A DNA stretch of 64,000 nt from Arcobacter sp. F155 (GTDB lineage: Bacteria > Campylobacterota > Campylobacteria > Campylobacterales > Arcobacteraceae). Where the stretch lies: assembly GCF_004116455.1 (NCBI RefSeq), contig NZ_PDJU01000005.1, positions 62,001 to 126,000 on the forward strand, written 5' to 3'. Position 1 is the stretch's first letter; every line of letters begins with the position of its first letter. The notes below the pieces were generated by a model, which did not search any database, was not told the DNA's origin, and was given only the letters and a program-made list of their open reading frames with translations. The translations under genes were made by a program, and so were the position numbers. Positions 52,601-60,504 of the stretch are shown here, in pieces.

Positions 52601-53092
52601 ACATTAAATCGAAGTGTAGCATTATTGATGCAAGCAGGTTTTAATTCAAGAAAAGCAGCAATTCAAGCAGTTACTTCAACAAATGCAAGCTTTACAAATA
52701 GTTTACAGTTAAATTCATGGTTATCTTCTATAGAAGTTAGAATATTAACTGAGTCAAATACTTGGCCAACTAAAGAAACATCTTCTTTATGGAAAAAGTT
52801 TCTTTTTGAATTCAAACCAGAAAGTAATATGGTTTGGAACTCAGATAAAATTACTTTAAGTGTTAAATGGAATAATGAATATACGCCACTAGAAGGAACA
52901 TTAGTTAAGTTATCTAATTATTTAGATGGTAATACACAAGTTTTAAGTACAACAGGTAATAGAATAGGAATATTAAATAATAGACTTAATTTAATTGAAA
53001 AAGGAATCTATTATTCAATTGTAACAGAAGATATTAATATAATAGATGTATTATATTGGGGTATTGAACAACCATTTAATATAGTTTCTTAA
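49592..53092 (+). CDS. hamB: Hachiman HamB helicase
   Basis: A 1166-residue SF2 (Ski2-like) helicase: Walker A VSLPTSAGKTRVAELC, motif Ia ITPLRALSAQTE, DEGH box IVLDEGHMIG, motif III CLSAILPSGEEF, VGVHHGSLPTPFRKEMENLL, motif V VSSPTLAQGLNLSA and motif VI NVIGRAGRAFIDTQG. About 300 residues precede the helicase core, which in HamB contact HamA. It scans DNA and releases HamA on detecting irregular DNA. Starts inside hamA. Confidence 0.85.
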   Translation: MPIVNDIEQLIEESLSSGFRGRLLDRGLARSMIWKNGILPDGAPHFADSLSYDLLSYGYSLLSLGIRLKELGGDEVLYNEAFKNSANAIMDVVHNGEFNSHRSFHKILASSAFHIGQYSAKAYSLVSNLDYDSLTPIENILRLLILRKFKGIEKEILLWKYSGQANDINLAESLNSKIDEIVNSSLDLSEKEKLIKSLELSTIDLALTDNYFSAMYEYLFALEVSREDLYNNSIEIINNALNICNELKLVPQWWVFRVTKFLLIDLWNRSFHKLLPLTPSDPNSKEWEILRWKYIASLYKRNKSEVELWPSQISAARRAVSDTDDLVVSLPTSAGKTRVAELCILRCLSIKKRVLFITPLRALSAQTETSLRKTFLPLGKTVSSLYGSIGISNFEEDVLKTQDIVVGTPEKLDFALRNDSTILDDIGLIVLDEGHMIGLSEREINYEVQIQRLLNRTDSNTRRIVCLSAILPSGEEFDNFVNWLRKDKPGDAVKTDWRPTDLRFAEVIWQENTARLNFLIGEENPFIPSFLRPMIPSNPNPGRRQIPFPKNQQELTLATAWKLIEDEHTVLIYCPQKKSVNSFAEIIVDLHIRGALPSLFESIPERLELAKTLGKEWLGEHNFIVKCLDIGVGVHHGSLPTPFRKEMENLLRDGVLKVTVSSPTLAQGLNLSATAVVFHSLHRNGDIIDVSEFKNVIGRAGRAFIDTQGLIIRPIFDSYTKKIRQWHTLINDVNARSMKSGLMLLIEKIITLLISNYNPKDERELEQLLNDKLVMIENTSQDEIIEEWNNLIKFLDSALISMLGEVDIVIDKIGETLLNVLDASLWKRTIESYSEVKQKIYSLVLKKRAEYIWQNSSYLQRKGYFLAGLGLDSGQKLDMISLEANRLLVFANRYIEIGDIFQAIVTIQKLAELIFNISPFIPSTLPSNWKDILESWLKGETLTEKGFVNIEEVLEFVEDGLVYRLIWGLEAIKVRAKANEDIIDGYIIDDFETNLLVPSIENGTLNRSVALLMQAGFNSRKAAIQAVTSTNASFTNSLQLNSWLSSIEVRILTESNTWPTKETSSLWKKFLFEFKPESNMVWNSDKITLSVKWNNEYTPLEGTLVKLSNYLDGNTQVLSTTGNRIGILNNRLNLIEKGIYYSIVTEDINIIDVLYWGIEQPFNIVS

Positions 53093-53311
53093 AAAGAAAA
53101 AGTTAAATACAAATTATTTTTATAATTAGCTTGATTTATTACATAGTAAAATTAAGTATTTAAAAATGGTAAGGTAATAATTAATTATAGTGATGAAGTG
53201 TTATATTAGATTTACTTAAATATGTGGAAAATTAAAAAAATGATAGTATTTTAAATTAAATAATAATTATAAATATAAAAAGTATATCAATAAACTATGC
53301 TACAATAAATA

Positions 53312-55078
53312 ATGCAAAATAAAATTAAGATAGATGAAAGAGTATCACCTATAGAAGCTTTTCCAGATGACAATAAGTTTAGAGTTGTTTGGGCATATGG
53401 AGCACTTTATAAAAACATAGGAAAAACAAGAGTCCCTCATGTTGATATACTCTTAAAAGAGATAACTCTAAATCCTAGCACTTTAACTAATAATCATACC
53501 TGTATAAAAATATCTGTAGCACAGCTTGATATTGTAAGATATATGACTATATGGTGTGGTAATAAAAGAACAAACAAAATTTGGGCTAAGTTCGAAAATA
53601 ATTCTTATCATAAGTTACGTTTCTCACTTGATACTAAAACTGCAACTTCTATTACATATCGAGAATCACTTACTAATTATTTTAAATCAGATATTTATAG
53701 AATAAATATCTTAGAATTAAAAAAAGATTATTGGCATTTTGCAAATGCAACTTTTACTAGATTTATAGTTGGAACAAAAACTGTATTAATTCCATCCTTA
53801 GAATTATTTACTTCAACTTTTGCACCTTTAAACCCAAGATTAAGATATGAATTACTTCAATATAACCTGGTTGATGTATTGGATGAATATATTAAAAGTA
53901 GTAAAATAGTTGATAAAGATAAATATTTGATTGAATTTAAAAGAAATAAATATAAAAATAGTCTTTTTCTTCTTGCTTATGCAAAATTTAATGAAATAGC
54001 AAGGAAAAGAATTTTTAATATTCGTGCCAGTTTAGAAACATCATCCCCATATCCTGATAGATATCCAGTAATTCTACCTTATCATCCTTCTGAAATTGAA
54101 CTTGACGTAAAAGGAGTATATCTAGATAAAGATACCTTTTTAGTATTTATAATTAATGGATACACTTTGCCACATGACAATGAAGTAATCGATTATACAG
54201 AAAAAGATGAATACGAAAATACTGGAAATACTGGAACTGAAAAACCACATCAAAGATATACTTCTGAAATAGAAGATAATCCTCCAATAACAGGAGAGGA
54301 AAATCCTCATAGTTTAAATGGAAGTAAAAATATTAGATCTTCTGTTAGAATATTAAAAACTTCAAAGCATAAATTATCAAAAATTGAGAAAATAAAAAAA
54401 GCTTCACCTCCTACTGCAAAAACAACAACTGTAGAAAATACTGAGGATATAGATAACATATCTTCTGGAATAGATAATCAAGCTAATAGTTCATCAAATA
54501 CAGGTAAAGTAAATATTGTTACTACGCAAGGACAAGAAATAAAACCATTAGTGGAATTTTCATTAATAATTGATGCCTTAAAAACTCTTAGAGATAAAAA
54601 AGAAATTTTATACAAAGGAGTTTATATTAATGATTTTAAGTTCATAGATTTATCTTGTAATGAAAACTCTGATTATGTAAAAACAAATTTTTCAGATGTA
54701 TTGAAAAATACAGGTTTAGAATTAAATAGATGGATAGAGATTAATAGAGATATTAAAGAAAAGAACTCAAAAAAAGTCAAAAGAGCTTTTGTGAGAATCC
54801 GAAGATATCTTTTAATAAAGATTATATTTAGCAATAATGACTTTTTCTATTTATTTGAAATTGATAAAAAGAAAAATAAAGGTTATAAAGGGTTTATATT
54901 TAATTTAAATATAAAGATTGATGAAGATACTTTGATAGACCTAATTCATCAAACGCATGATAATAAAGGATTGATGAAAAAAGTATCAATACCTGGTCAT
55001 ACCTTTAAACATTTTGTAAAAAATGGTAAAATTGTTGATAATCTAAAAAATGCTTTTGAGAGAGTTATCAAATTATAG
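53312..55078 (+). CDS. TnsE-like protein (putative Tn7-type target selector)
   Basis: A 588-residue protein with the three-part plan of Tn7 TnsE. The N-terminal domain has KTVLIPSLELFTSTFAPLNP (in TnsE YHIPQLELARSLFLIN). The middle has PSEIELDVKGVYLDKDTFLV followed by GYTLP (TnsE WKLHVKGRSSNEDKDYLVEE and AMLP). A long disordered linker (about residues 300-410) follows. The C-terminal domain has FSLIIDALKTLRDK and KVKRAFVRIRRYL ... FYLFEIDKK, comparable to the TnsE DNA/clamp-binding domain. The comparison is from memory of the TnsE sequence, not a search. TnsE directs Tn7 to replicating and conjugating DNA. The gap before it (53093-53311) is AT-rich and gene-free. Confidence 0.5.
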   Translation: MQNKIKIDERVSPIEAFPDDNKFRVVWAYGALYKNIGKTRVPHVDILLKEITLNPSTLTNNHTCIKISVAQLDIVRYMTIWCGNKRTNKIWAKFENNSYHKLRFSLDTKTATSITYRESLTNYFKSDIYRINILELKKDYWHFANATFTRFIVGTKTVLIPSLELFTSTFAPLNPRLRYELLQYNLVDVLDEYIKSSKIVDKDKYLIEFKRNKYKNSLFLLAYAKFNEIARKRIFNIRASLETSSPYPDRYPVILPYHPSEIELDVKGVYLDKDTFLVFIINGYTLPHDNEVIDYTEKDEYENTGNTGTEKPHQRYTSEIEDNPPITGEENPHSLNGSKNIRSSVRILKTSKHKLSKIEKIKKASPPTAKTTTVENTEDIDNISSGIDNQANSSSNTGKVNIVTTQGQEIKPLVEFSLIIDALKTLRDKKEILYKGVYINDFKFIDLSCNENSDYVKTNFSDVLKNTGLELNRWIEINRDIKEKNSKKVKRAFVRIRRYLLIKIIFSNNDFFYLFEIDKKKNKGYKGFIFNLNIKIDEDTLIDLIHQTHDNKGLMKKVSIPGHTFKHFVKNGKIVDNLKNAFERVIKL

Positions 55079-55085
55079 AAGAATA

Positions 55086-55334
55086 TTATTTAAAAAAGTC
55101 TTCAATATTTACATCTAAAACATAAGCAATTTTTGCAAGATGCTCTATATTAAAATGATAGTTTTTATAGCAAATCTCACAACATGAAATTACAGTAACA
55201 GATTTATGTCCTATTGCTTGGGCCAATGTAAGTTGAGAAATATTCTTTTCTTCTCTTATTCTTTTTACATTTTTACCAATTTTAATGTATAGATTCTGTA
55301 TGTAATCTTTATCTAATAATTCAATATCTTTCAA
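55086..55334 (-). CDS. XRE-family regulator with a CC-x2-C cluster, copy 2
   Basis: An 82-residue protein nearly identical to the one at 3271-3525: IGKNVKRIREEKNISQLTLA, SVTVISCCEICYKNYHFNIE, HLAKIAYVLDVNIEDFFK. The three Cys of ISCCEIC are conserved. It too is divergent from a small membrane-protein gene across the shared 20-bp palindrome. Two copies 52 kb apart, one in backbone and one in a mobile region, suggest that this little unit is itself carried around by mobile DNA. Confidence 0.75.
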   Translation of the reverse strand: MKDIELLDKDYIQNLYIKIGKNVKRIREEKNISQLTLAQAIGHKSVTVISCCEICYKNYHFNIEHLAKIAYVLDVNIEDFFK

Positions 55335-55387
55335 TTTATAACTTTATATAAGAAGTTATTAAATTCTATAAGGATATTATTTTTCCT

Positions 55388-55407
55388 GCAACTTTATATA
55401 TAAAGTT
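55388..55407. promoter_or_regulatory. Conserved palindromic operator, copy 2
   Basis: GCAACTTTATATATAAAGTT, one base different from 3577-3596, in the same divergent position beside the XRE gene. Probable binding site of the Cys-rich regulator. Confidence 0.6.
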
Positions 55408-55453
55408 TTTATTCTCAATAAAGGTAGATTATGATTTCTTTTAGGACTGTTGT

Positions 55454-56005
55454 ATGAAAAGAAAAAAAGAGTTAGGTACAACTGTATTAGCACTAATTAT
55501 TATCTTAATATTATCAATACTTCTATTCATGGGATTACTTTTTAGTGGTACTTTAAAAATTAATGATATTAGAATGGCTATTAAATTTAGTAGTATTCCA
55601 AGTGTAATTATTAATGATATTACAGCTATGCAAGACTCTATAAATTATAAAAAAGAATTGACTTGTAAAGATTTTCAAAAGTTGTTATCAGATGATAGTT
55701 ATACATGCAAGAAAACAAAAGATAAAGTTGAAATAATCAATGATAATCTCATATTCTACTCATTTGATAGTAGTATGAGTTTAAATACCTCATTATCAAG
55801 AAAACTTCATAGAAAAGAGTATGATTTATCTATTTATTATAAAAATGCTAAAAAGTATGATAATAGCTATAACCATAAAATCAATGAAAAGTTAAAAAAA
55901 GAACTTAAAAATAAATTTTTTTCAATCACAAATAAAGATATAAGAATAAGTCAGTTCGATGCATATTTAACAATTTACAACTTTAGTTATTTAATAAGGA
56001 ATTGA
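55454..56005 (+). CDS. Unknown membrane-anchored protein (183 aa)
   Basis: An N-terminal hydrophobic helix (GTTVLALIIILILSILLFMG, residues 8-27) without a cleavage site is followed by a ~150-residue soluble domain with two Cys (ELTCKDFQ, YTCKKTKD) that could form a disulphide outside the membrane. The family is not recognised. It is divergent from the XRE gene, behind the conserved palindrome, and one base from the SHOCT gene, so the two membrane proteins are the regulator's likely targets. Confidence 0.6.
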   Translation: MKRKKELGTTVLALIIILILSILLFMGLLFSGTLKINDIRMAIKFSSIPSVIINDITAMQDSINYKKELTCKDFQKLLSDDSYTCKKTKDKVEIINDNLIFYSFDSSMSLNTSLSRKLHRKEYDLSIYYKNAKKYDNSYNHKINEKLKKELKNKFFSITNKDIRISQFDAYLTIYNFSYLIRN

Positions 56006-56006
56006 A

Positions 56007-56705
56007 ATGTCAATACAAAAAAACTATAAAGGCTATCGAAAAATATTTGATAAATATGATATAAATATTAATAATTCTGAAAAATATTTAGGTAAAGTAA
56101 AAATATATGAAACTATTGCAAAAGTAGTTTTACTAATAACTTTCATATTATGTTCAATTCTTTTATATGCTGCTTTTACAGAAAAAGGAAATGCAGGACT
56201 AGGAATCGCAATTACTTTCATTGTTGTACTGTTTCCAGGATTGATTCTATGGAAAATATGTAGCTTAGTTAAGATGAGTAAAATTGCTAAACTTGATGAT
56301 TTAATATTCAATAAATTTCTTATAAATAAAATCAAAATCTTTTACTCTATTGATGAACTTCAAAATTGTACTTATGATAAGATTGAGCATATTAATACAA
56401 GAGCATACTCTGAAGGTAATTCAAACCAAGCAATAATTAATTTAACATTCATGGCTTTTGAAATAGGTGCTGAAGGTATTATTATTGTTTCAAACAATAG
56501 TGAAACTGTTACAGCTACAGCTATTAACAATAAAAGTAGTTCTACTCAAATTAATAGAATGGTAAATTCTTCTGAAGCTATTTTAATTAAAAATATTAAA
56601 AAAGAAGAAGTTAAAAGTTTTGACTTAAACTATTGGTACGAGCTAAAAGAGAAAGGTGCTATTAGTTCACAAGAGTATGAGAATAAAAAGAGAGAATTGT
56701 TATAA
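56007..56705 (+). CDS. Membrane protein with SHOCT-type C-terminal motif
   Basis: A 232-residue protein. Two membrane helices lie near residues 32-85 (IAKVVLLITFILCSILLYAA; GIAITFIVVLFPGLILWKI). A YbjQ-like domain may follow (QAIINLTFMAFEIGAEGIII). It ends YWYELKEKGAISSQEYENKK RELL in two pieces, the SHOCT motif of short C-terminal oligomerisation tails. Usually found in stress or secretion-related membrane proteins. Function unknown. The following gap, 56706-56973, has no gene that I trust. Confidence 0.65.
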   Translation: MSIQKNYKGYRKIFDKYDININNSEKYLGKVKIYETIAKVVLLITFILCSILLYAAFTEKGNAGLGIAITFIVVLFPGLILWKICSLVKMSKIAKLDDLIFNKFLINKIKIFYSIDELQNCTYDKIEHINTRAYSEGNSNQAIINLTFMAFEIGAEGIIIVSNNSETVTATAINNKSSSTQINRMVNSSEAILIKNIKKEEVKSFDLNYWYELKEKGAISSQEYENKKRELL

Positions 56706-56973
56706 TAAATACTTAACAACACAAGTGTATCTTTTGGTTAATTTTAGAATTAAACTTCATTGAAACTTAAATTTATATAGTTTCGCACTAAGTATAAAAA
56801 TGAATGAAAAAGATTTAATTAACTACGTAAAAACTTTATTAAATAATACTATACTATTTGTTGGAAAACAATTAGTTCTTTTTACAACAACTAACTAAAA
56901 TAGTATAAGAAAATGAGAGTATAACCTATTTCCTTTGTATTTTATAAAGTGTTAACAGATTAAAAGTTTAATT

Positions 56974-58191
56974 TTAAAAATCATCAACTTTCATTTCTTT
57001 TAATTTATTTAATATAATGCTATTTGCTTCATTTACATCACAAGTAGCTAATGATATTTCTTTTTGTCTTCTATAAGACTCTGCTTCATTTTTTATAAAA
57101 TTCAATACCTTATGACCTATTTTCATCACTTGATATAAATCTTTATTTCTATATTTAATATTAGAATTATTGATTTCATCTTTAGGGCATAAAAAAGATA
57201 GATTTATTTTATAATTGATTTTTTCTGGAATTATCATCAATGTATTTTTATCCACCTTTACATCTTTTCTATTAAACCTTAGTGCATTTTTTTCTTGTCT
57301 ATATAGTTGACTAATATATTTCTTTTTTTTTATATCTGAAAAATATATTGAATTAGTGCAATTATGTATTTGCAATTTATTAATACTATTTATATCCGTC
57401 TCATTTGTTATATTAAAGAAATAGTTTTTAATTAAAGAACCTATGTATTTATCTTCATCTAAAAGTAAAATACATTTTTTTTGAGATATAGGAAAAAATA
57501 TCATTAGTCCAGGTGATTGCATAGCCGTCATACTATTATTTTTAATATGATTAAAAGCAAGATTATAAAATACTACAGGATTATCGCTAAAAATAAATTC
57601 TCTATCAGTTTTATTATTAAGAATATAAATTTTCAAATCTTTGATAACTTCTTGATAAACAAATGTATATGCTATTTTTTCATTTAAGGATTTATTGAAA
57701 TATTTTTTATGAAAAGAAATTTTTATACTTTTTATTAAATCTTCTTTTTTTACTTTTTCTGTCTGTATTAAGTTATTTATCTCGTGATTGTTATTAATTA
57801 TTTGTTTTAAAAGCTCATTAGAAAAATCTTCTGAAATAGATTTAATTCTATTTAACATATCAAGTGTTCTTAAATATTGAAAAAGAACAACCTGAAATAT
57901 TGAACTAAAATTCTTAGACTCCTTTGTATAATCTTTAATAGAATCAATATTATTTATTATATTTAGTAACTTGCAATGTTTTCCTTCTACATCTGAATAT
58001 ATTTTTTCAATATTTTTGTCTAAATAAAAATTATTTTTTGAAGCTTGGTCTTTTATTGAAACATTTTCTATTATATTGCCATTTTTCTTTATTAGCATAT
58101 TGATTGTTTTTATTTTTTGCTTATTATTTATTTGTACAAAATTTCTAAAAAAAAACTGAGGAACAAAGTGATGATTTTTATTATTAGCCAA
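56974..58191 (-). CDS. DUF4238 protein
   Basis: Started at the TTG at 58191, with AAGGA six bases upstream, giving 405 residues; the frame is open to 58221 without a ribosome site. KNHHFVPQFFFRNF at the N-terminus and REFIFSDNPVVFYN in the middle, followed by FFPISQKKCILLL, are the three signatures of DUF4238. The family is found in many mobile islands and has been suspected of a defence role, with HHFVPQ a possible metal or catalytic site. It is flanked on the left by the SHOCT gene and on the right by an unknown gene in the same direction. Confidence 0.75.
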   Translation of the reverse strand: MANNKNHHFVPQFFFRNFVQINNKQKIKTINMLIKKNGNIIENVSIKDQASKNNFYLDKNIEKIYSDVEGKHCKLLNIINNIDSIKDYTKESKNFSSIFQVVLFQYLRTLDMLNRIKSISEDFSNELLKQIINNNHEINNLIQTEKVKKEDLIKSIKISFHKKYFNKSLNEKIAYTFVYQEVIKDLKIYILNNKTDREFIFSDNPVVFYNLAFNHIKNNSMTAMQSPGLMIFFPISQKKCILLLDEDKYIGSLIKNYFFNITNETDINSINKLQIHNCTNSIYFSDIKKKKYISQLYRQEKNALRFNRKDVKVDKNTLMIIPEKINYKINLSFLCPKDEINNSNIKYRNKDLYQVMKIGHKVLNFIKNEAESYRRQKEISLATCDVNEANSIILNKLKEMKVDDF

Positions 58192-58303
58192 AATAAATCC
58201 TTTTTCTTTAAATAGTATCAACTATTTCATAATAATTAATTGTTACATCAATGTTCTTACATATAACTAACTTTTGATAGTCATTTTTATTATTTTATAT
58301 ATA

Positions 58304-58885
58304 TTAATTGATTCTGTTAAAATCATTCAAAATAAATATATCATTTTCTAAATAGGCAATATTAGATATTTCATTAAAATTATTAAAATATAAATGATAG
58401 TGTTGCATAGGAATGTTTTCAAATTTTATAAATAGCTTCCAATCTAAAACTATCTTATACTTAAAGTTATTAGTTTGGTTTTTATCTTTTGAGTGTTTAC
58501 TCTTTGAAATATCTGATATTGAACCACACTCAACTTTTTTACCTAAAAAGTTTATTCTATATATTTTGTGTATTATACCTTTGTTATCTTCTCTAATTTT
58601 CTTTCGTTCTTGTATTGATAAAGCTACTGAAACTTTAAAGTTTATATTGCCAATTTTATAATCATATCTTTTAAAACCATATGCAGTAACTAAAAGTAAA
58701 GAATCATCAGTTTTTTTAATGATTGCAATTGCACCATTGTGAGCTATTTTATATGCATTATTATCTTTTTTTGAGATATGATATTTTTCATCAATTTGTT
58801 TTACTAAATCAATTAAAATATCCTTCTCTATGGGTGTATAGTGCTTTCTTCTTTTTATTGCATGTTTAGAAATTGATATATTCAT
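58304..58885 (-). CDS. Unknown 193-aa protein
   Basis: The N-terminal half (ISKHAIKRRKHYTPIEKDIL, then YKIAHNGAIAIIKKTDDSLLLVTAYGFKRYDY in pieces) has the look of a RelE/DUF4258-like fold: an SxHAxxR start and a beta-strand LLVTAYG near the end. The rest is unassigned. If the likeness is real it would be an mRNA interferase-like domain. There is no neighbouring antitoxin, though the WYL regulator gene is 74 bases upstream on the same strand. Confidence 0.5.
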   Translation of the reverse strand: MNISISKHAIKRRKHYTPIEKDILIDLVKQIDEKYHISKKDNNAYKIAHNGAIAIIKKTDDSLLLVTAYGFKRYDYKIGNINFKVSVALSIQERKKIREDNKGIIHKIYRINFLGKKVECGSISDISKSKHSKDKNQTNNFKYKIVLDWKLFIKFENIPMQHYHLYFNNFNEISNIAYLENDIFILNDFNRIN

Positions 58886-58959
58886 TTTAAACCTAAGTTT
58901 GCTTAACTTTACAATTGAATGGATAATTTTTCAAATGTTGCTATATTATCAATAATATA

Positions 58960-59844
58960 TTAATCAATTAATTTATAAAAATTTTCTTTTATTTTAGAAT
59001 AAAGTATATCTTTATTCTTGTCTTGATTAGATATCTTTATGTGTGGCATCCATTGTTGAATAAGTTTTAATACTTCAATGTCTAAACTATTATAAAACAT
59101 CTTTACAGTTAAAGTATCAATATCTATATCAATAATTTCATAAGTTGGGTTATTAAATATATTTGCTTTTTTAAAAAAGTCTGTACTCATTCTATCAAAC
59201 TCTAAAAGAACATATTTGTCTTTTTGATATGGTCCAAATGCATTCCCAAATTGATCTTTTCTAAAAACTTCATTATCAACAAAATCTTCTATATCAATTT
59301 TTTCAACACGACTTAATTCAAATGTTCTTGTTTCCCCAACATTCTTTTTATTTTTTTCATGGTATGTTCCATATAAATAGTAAGTGAAACCATTAGATAT
59401 TATAGTATTTGGTTTTATGAATTTTTCTTCTTGATCAAACCCATTTTTTTTGTAGAGAATTTTAAGTACACAGTTTTCATTTATAGCTGTTTTAAATTGA
59501 ATTATTTTTTTTGAAAGTTCAGATAATAAATCAGTTTTTACCATTAGTATTTCTTCAGAATCGGTTAATGCATGTGTAATTATAGAAAGATCACTTTTTA
59601 TTTGTTTATTATTAATACTATCACTAAAAAAATCATAGAATATTTTATAAGGGATATGTGCTGGCAAAAGTTTTGAAAATCTATAACGTTTTAGTTTCTT
59701 ATCATAAATTATTTCATCATTATCTTTAAAAGTATTCTCAATAGTTTTTTGTGTAACACCAAAAAGTTCTTTTAAATTCTCTTTTGTACAAGAAAATTTA
59801 TCATTATATAATCTTGTATATACTTCTTTTATTCTTTCATTCAT
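58960..59844 (-). CDS. WYL-domain transcriptional regulator
   Basis: A 294-residue protein. The N-terminal winged HTH (CTKENLKELFGVTQKTIENT) is followed by a WYL domain: NCVLKILYKKNGFDQEEKFI, KPNTIISNGFTYYLYGTYHE and ETRTFELSRVEKIDI. The C-terminal extension LEIDVLK-like (NSLDIEVLKLIQQWMPHIKI) is typical. WYL regulators such as CapW and BrxR repress defence operons until they bind a ligand, probably nucleic acid. It is divergent from the YegP/E2-E1/JAB operon, which it very likely controls. Confidence 0.8.
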   Translation of the reverse strand: MNERIKEVYTRLYNDKFSCTKENLKELFGVTQKTIENTFKDNDEIIYDKKLKRYRFSKLLPAHIPYKIFYDFFSDSINNKQIKSDLSIITHALTDSEEILMVKTDLLSELSKKIIQFKTAINENCVLKILYKKNGFDQEEKFIKPNTIISNGFTYYLYGTYHEKNKKNVGETRTFELSRVEKIDIEDFVDNEVFRKDQFGNAFGPYQKDKYVLLEFDRMSTDFFKKANIFNNPTYEIIDIDIDTLTVKMFYNSLDIEVLKLIQQWMPHIKISNQDKNKDILYSKIKENFYKLID

Positions 59845-59881
59845 CTCTTTATTCCATTAATTTAATATTTATAATATTAAC

Positions 59882-60022
59882 ATACTTATAAAAAAAATGC
59901 AAGTATATTACCTTTATTTGGAATTTTAATAGCAATATATTTCTATTAAGTGATAATTTTATATATAAAATATTCTTTTTTTTGGAAATAATATTGACAA
60001 ATGTTTCTTTTTTGTGTAAAAT
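59882..60022 (+). promoter_or_regulatory. Promoter and candidate operator of the YegP-E2/E1-JAB operon
   Basis: TTGACA (59994-59999) and TAAAAT (60017-60022) have an ideal 17-bp spacer, 54 bases before the first start codon. ATACTT (59882-59887) and AAGTAT (59901-59906) form a spaced palindrome in the same divergent gap, a possible WYL-regulator site. Confidence 0.55.
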
Positions 60023-60075
60023 AACTTTGCGTGAATCAATTTTTTGTTCATAGCTTAACACATAAGGAGTTTTCT

Positions 60076-60504
60076 TTGAAAGAGAACGGTTATTACGTTT
60101 TATCAAAACGTGAAGGAATTGAAGAACCATATCATTGGGTTCTTAAGGCAGCAAATAATGAGGTGATTCTTACATCAGAAAATTACACAAGTAAACATGG
60201 TGCTTTGAATGGAATTGAATCAGTAAGAAAAAACTGTGAAGAAGATGAGAACTATCAAAGGTTGGAAGCAAAAGATGGAAGTCCATATTTTAATCTTCGA
60301 GCAAAAAATCATGAAGTTATTGGTAAAAGTGAGATGTATTCATCTAAACAAGCAAGAGATAATGGAATTGAATCTGTAAAAAAACATGGTATAACATTAG
60401 CATTAGTTGATGAAACTTCATCTTCAGATAAAGGAAGTGCAACGTCAGCTGCTGCAACAGTAACTGTTAAGCCTGAAAGAAGTTCGGCAAAAAGATATGC
60501 CTAA
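60076..60504 (+). CDS. Tandem YegP (DUF1508) protein with flexible C-terminal tail
   Basis: The best start is the TTG at 60076, with AAGGAG upstream, giving 142 residues; the frame is open from 60031. Two YegP repeats are plain: EEPYHWVLKAANNEVILTSE ... SKHGALNGIESVRKN and GSPYFNLRAKNHEVIGKSEM ... SKQARDNGIESVKKH. After them comes a ~40-residue Ser/Ala/Thr-rich tail (DETSSSDKGSATSAAATVTV) ending SSAKRYA. YegP proteins normally stop after the second repeat. The gene overlaps the E2-E1 gene by 8 bases. A free, flexible C-terminus next to an E1/E2 enzyme suggests that this protein is what gets conjugated; that is inference. Confidence 0.7.
   Translation: MKENGYYVLSKREGIEEPYHWVLKAANNEVILTSENYTSKHGALNGIESVRKNCEEDENYQRLEAKDGSPYFNLRAKNHEVIGKSEMYSSKQARDNGIESVKKHGITLALVDETSSSDKGSATSAAATVTVKPERSSAKRYA

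Noticed and set aside
56800-56898. 32-codon frame MNEKDLINYVKTLLNN in the gap after the SHOCT gene
   Set aside because: No ribosome site and no conserved feature; cannot be told from chance in AT-rich DNA.
59849-60130. Minus-strand open frame across the WYL/YegP gap
   Set aside because: It covers the promoter and the start of the YegP gene, has no domain or ribosome site, and its sequence is simple AT-rich translation.
60076-60504. Ubiquitin-like modifier fold for the first gene of the E2-E1 operon
   Set aside because: The sequence is plainly two YegP/DUF1508 repeats, not a beta-grasp with a GG end; only its tail could act as modifier.
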